Shown here one piece after another: positions 61,132 to 64,000 of a stretch of 64,000 nt of DNA; position 1 is the first letter of the stretch; the number at the start of each line of letters is the position of its first letter. The notes below the pieces were generated by a model. The model saw only the letters and a program-made list of their open reading frames with translations. It had not been told where the DNA came from and did no database searches. Source of the DNA: Paractinoplanes ovalisporus (GTDB lineage Bacteria > Actinomycetota > Actinomycetes > Mycobacteriales > Micromonosporaceae); NCBI RefSeq assembly GCF_016834655.1, contig NZ_JAENHP010000001.1:434001-498000 (forward strand), read 5' to 3'. The translations under genes were made by a program, and so were the position numbers.

Positions 61132-61180
61132 ATGCCAGCGCCGCCCACACCCGCAGAGGGTGAGGGCGGCGCGGTGGCGT
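61132..61180. terminator. long hairpin, copy 2
   Basis: ATGCCAGCGCCGCC...GGCGCGGTGGCGT, about 21-bp arms and a 5-nt loop, near-identical to 59493-59540. It abuts the stop codon of the carboxylase gene. Confidence 0.65.
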
Positions 61181-64000
61181 CAGTGCTGCTGGCGACGCAA
61201 CGCCGTGTCGATGGCCTCGATGATGCGCGGCCGCATCTCGGTGGCCTTGATGACCGCGTCGACCGAGCCGACCTCGACGGCCCGCTGGATGCTGTGCACC
61301 TTGTCGAACTCGGTGGCCACCTCGCCCAGCTTCTCGGTCCGCACCGAGTTGCGCAGTTCCTCCAGTTCGGCCGCGAGCGCACCCCGGTCGGCGCCCGCCG
61401 CCGTGGCCAGACGCTCCTCGGCCGCCTTGACCCGCGGGTCGGCCGCGGTGCGCCGGTTGACGTCGCCGGTGAAGACGACCGCCGCGGCCGGGGCGCCGCC
61501 GAGCACGGACGCGAACGAGCCTTCGAGGGCCAGCACCGTCATGTTCGGGTTGAGCATCTTCGAGAACACGACGAACGCACCGCCGTGGTAGCGGGAGATC
61601 ACCGTGAACACGATCGGTCCCTGGAAGTTGACGATGGCCCGGCCGATCTCGGCGCCGTACTCCAGCTGGAGCTTGCGCATCGACTCGGGTGAGCCGTCGA
61701 AGCCGGACAGGTTGGCCAGCACGACCAGCGGCCGGTTGCCCGAGGCCGCGTTGATCGCCCGGGCTGCCTTCTTCGACGACCGCGGGAACAGCGTGCCCGA
61801 GGTGTACGTGTCGGGGCCGTCGGTGGGCGGGAACCCGCGCCGCGGCACCGAGCGGGACTCGATGCCGAGCAGGCACACCGGGATGCCACCGAGGTGCACG
61901 TCTTGCACCACGGCGGTCTCGGCGTCGGCCATGCCGGCCCAGCGTTCGAGCACGGCGTGGTCCTGGTCGGCCAGGGCCCGCATGACGGTCCGGATGTCGA
62001 ACTGCTTCTTGCGGTCGGGGTTCGCCGTGGCCGAGAAGATCTCGCCGACCGTGGTGAAGTCGCTGCCGGCCACGTTGTGCGGGAACGGCGTGATGTCGCG
62101 GTCGACCGGGTCGACCGTGACCGCCCGCCGCGGCGAGATCTCACCCGGAACCACGTACGTGTGGTCGTAGTGCGACATCAGCACGTCGCGCGCCGCCGCC
62201 AGGTTGGGCGCCCAATACTGCGCCTGCCCGTTCGGGCCCATCACCCGGTCGTAACCACCGATGCCGAAGTTGTCCTCGGCCGAGACGCCACCGGAGAAGT
62301 CGAGCGACTGCTTGCCGGTGAGCACCATCGCCGAGTCGGGCGTCATGACCAGGATGCCCTTGGTGTGCATGAGCATGGTGGCCTCGGCGTTCCAGTAGGG
62401 CTGAGCACCCACGTTGATCCCGGCCACCACGATGTTGATCTCACGGCCGGCCTGGGTGAACTCGACGATCCGCTTGAGCGCGGCCGCCACCCAGTCCATG
62501 TTCTCGGTGCCCGACGACATCGAGATCCGCGCGCCGGCCGACAGCGCGTACCACTCCAGCGGCACGTTCATCCGCTCGGCCAGGTCGAGACCGGCGATCA
62601 CCCGGCGGCATTCCGCCTCGGACAGCGCACCCAGAGCCTTGGTCGGGTCGCCGAGCAGCACGACCCGGGTGATGCCCTCGGGGTGCCGCTCGGTGCGGGT
62701 GGTGACCACACCGGCGACCAGCGCCGCCGAGTTGCCGCCCTTGGGCCGGTCGACCGGCACCAGCGCGTACGACTCGTCGAGGTCGTGCTCCTGGAACTCG
62801 CCGAGCAGCGACGTCAGCTCGTACGGGTAGACGGTGTTGCGGGCCGCCGCACGCAGAACCTTGAGGCGGTAGTTGTCGAGGGGCTCGACCACCTCGTCGG
62901 TGGGCTCCCCGACGGTCAGCACCGGGGCGCCGGTCGCGTCGTTGGAGATGCGCACCGCGACCTTGGTCAGCGCGCCCGAGGCCGGGTCACGGTAGCGGCC
63001 GATGAACAGGATCTCTTCGAGGCCCGCGCCCGCGCTGGTCGGCAGGATGCGCCGGGCGATCATCTCCATCTCCTCGCGGGTGACGGAGATCGGCGGCCAC
63101 ACGTAGATGACGATGCGGTTGGTGCTGAACCGCTTGTCGGACGGCCGCTGCGACTGGGCCCGGCGGATCGAGTCGAGGCAGGTCGCGATCGTCTCTTCCG
63201 CGGTCGGCAGCGACACCAGGCGGCCGTCGTGCTCGCGCAGCTCGGTGAGGTCACGGACCTGCGCGAACGCCACCAGCCGGTCGTCGCCCTGGTTCTCGCG
63301 GGCGACGGCCCGGAACAGGTAGACCTCTTCGTCGGAGGACGGCAGGCGGGTCAGGTCGAACTTGCGCAGCCGCTCCAGCTGCATGCGCTGCGCGATGTAC
63401 GGGTGCAGGCCGCGGATCAGCCTCTCCTCGGCCATGCCGGCGCTGGACGGACGGAACGTGAAGTGGTGGTGCATGACCGCACCGCCACGGCCCGCGACCG
63501 TGGTGGTGAGCCGGCGCACCGGGGTGGGAAGCGGGTGGGCGCTGACCACCTCGTGCAGGGCGGCCGCCATCGCGTCGGGGTCGGCCGGCTGGCCCTCCCA
63601 CGAGAGGTAGATGTCGGCGTCGATCGCGGCGTCACCGGCCAGCGCGGCCAGCCCGTCGAGCGCCTCGCCGAGCTGGTCGAACGGGACGGCGGTCGAGACG
63701 ATCCAGGAGCCCTCGCGCTCGGCGACGACGAACAGGCCCGACGTGCGCAGCCCGGTGAGCCCCTTGTTGCCGTAGTAGCGGCGGGTCAGCACCTCGAGCA
63801 TGACCGAGTTGTCGAGGTTGTCGCGCACGAGACGCTGGCCGAGCAGACGCACCAGCGGTTCGGTGCTGCGGACCATCTCGGCCACGCGCTCGTCACGGTC
63901 GGCCGACTGGGGTTCGAGGTCGAGGTGGCGCAGGTGCTTGCGGATGCCGGAGTAGACCCGGGCCCGGTTGCGCAGCAGCAGCGGCTGGCCGAACCACGAG
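61180..64000 (-). CDS. acyl-CoA carboxylase, carboxyltransferase part (partial)
   Basis: The open frame runs off the right edge; about 940 C-terminal residues are present, so the start is missing. The visible part holds a linker region (VYLFRAVARENQGDD, RNTVYPYELTSLLG) resembling the central region of large multidomain acetyl-CoA carboxylases. Both carboxyltransferase halves follow: AERMNVPLEWYALSAGARIS with GINVGAQPYWNAEA, then VVLANLSGFDGSPESM, VISRYHGGAFVVFS and GSFASVLGGAPAAAVVF. It transfers carboxyl from biotin to acetyl- or propionyl-CoA. The biotin-carboxylase part is expected to the right. Confidence 0.85.
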   Translation of the reverse strand, partial: SWFGQPLLLRNRARVYSGIRKHLRHLDLEPQSADRDERVAEMVRSTEPLVRLLGQRLVRDNLDNSVMLEVLTRRYYGNKGLTGLRTSGLFVVAEREGSWIVSTAVPFDQLGEALDGLAALAGDAAIDADIYLSWEGQPADPDAMAAALHEVVSAHPLPTPVRRLTTTVAGRGGAVMHHHFTFRPSSAGMAEERLIRGLHPYIAQRMQLERLRKFDLTRLPSSDEEVYLFRAVARENQGDDRLVAFAQVRDLTELREHDGRLVSLPTAEETIATCLDSIRRAQSQRPSDKRFSTNRIVIYVWPPISVTREEMEMIARRILPTSAGAGLEEILFIGRYRDPASGALTKVAVRISNDATGAPVLTVGEPTDEVVEPLDNYRLKVLRAAARNTVYPYELTSLLGEFQEHDLDESYALVPVDRPKGGNSAALVAGVVTTRTERHPEGITRVVLLGDPTKALGALSEAECRRVIAGLDLAERMNVPLEWYALSAGARISMSSGTENMDWVAAALKRIVEFTQAGREINIVVAGINVGAQPYWNAEATMLMHTKGILVMTPDSAMVLTGKQSLDFSGGVSAEDNFGIGGYDRVMGPNGQAQYWAPNLAAARDVLMSHYDHTYVVPGEISPRRAVTVDPVDRDITPFPHNVAGSDFTTVGEIFSATANPDRKKQFDIRTVMRALADQDHAVLERWAGMADAETAVVQDVHLGGIPVCLLGIESRSVPRRGFPPTDGPDTYTSGTLFPRSSKKAARAINAASGNRPLVVLANLSGFDGSPESMRKLQLEYGAEIGRAIVNFQGPIVFTVISRYHGGAFVVFSKMLNPNMTVLALEGSFASVLGGAPAAAVVFTGDVNRRTAADPRVKAAEERLATAAGADRGALAAELEELRNSVRTEKLGEVATEFDKVHSIQRAVEVGSVDAVIKATEMRPRIIEAIDTALRRQQH

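Overview
The window is very GC-rich and densely coded. It makes heavy use of GTG and TTG starts, 4-base ATGA/GTGA gene overlaps and apparently leaderless genes. Its gene content includes a TIGR03086 (mycothiol/DinB-fold) protein, a SigE-family ECF sigma factor, sugar ABC importers with no ATPase of their own, an Rrf2 regulator with clustered Cys, and a very large acyl-CoA carboxylase carboxyltransferase. Together these point to a filamentous actinobacterium, most likely Micromonosporaceae (Actinoplanes-like). That placement is inference; no rRNA or tRNA gene was seen.

Layout. 0.1-1.1 kb: ArsR and TetR regulators. 1.2-10.8 kb: a sugar/uronate locus in which uxaC-uxuB (leftward) diverges, across a 56-bp dyad, from an eight-gene-length coupled run encoding a lipoprotein binding protein, two permeases, two Gfo/Idh/MocA oxidoreductases and two TIM-barrel isomerases. 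10.9-13.4 kb: a leftward, visibly less GC-rich pair (AAA+ ATPase plus a DUF6414-like protein). 13.5-16 kb: a LarA-like protein facing a LacI regulator. 16-21 kb: secreted/membrane proteins including a lysyl-oxidase-family protein and an acyltransferase-3. 21.2-25.1 kb: a two-gene NLR-like unit, consisting of a small protein with a C-terminal Y-Q motif and a STAND NTPase with 14 WD40 blades that carries a matching motif at its N-terminus. 25-29 kb: nucleoside deaminase, small hypothetical, phospholipase-D-like protein, two-component system. 29-35 kb: AhpD-like, four-helix membrane protein and multicopper oxidase operon, then an acyl-CoA oxidase. 35-41 kb: M48-like protein, alpha/beta hydrolase, GH10 xylanase and two GNATs, separated by unusual minisatellites. 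41-48 kb: Ser/Thr kinase, ABC ATPase, TIGR03086, AraC, PAP2-like, diguanylate cyclase, RtcB. 49-57.6 kb: duplicated secreted proteins, HAD phosphatase, ECF sigma with membrane partner, PQQ-type sugar dehydrogenase, PBP4-type carboxypeptidase, beta-lactamase-fold hydrolase. 58-64 kb: Rrf2 plus AhpD-like pair with double operators, an accessory DUF5677-like gene flanked by a duplicated gene end, and a large acyl-CoA carboxylase cut by the window edge.

The most interesting items are: (i) the STAND-WD40 pair, with a shared amyloid-like motif on the two partners, as in bacterial NLR signalling; (ii) the AAA+/DUF6414 pair, whose promoter matches those of two other small hypothetical genes here (TGTCGTACC-N7-TAnnnT, resembling the PafBC/RecA-independent DNA-damage promoter); and (iii) the DUF5677-like gene, lying between two copies of the 3' end of the AhpD-like gene plus its hairpin, which looks like an insertion scar. 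The window also has several unrelated imperfect minisatellites, mostly in gaps after gene 3' ends, but also inside a few reading frames.
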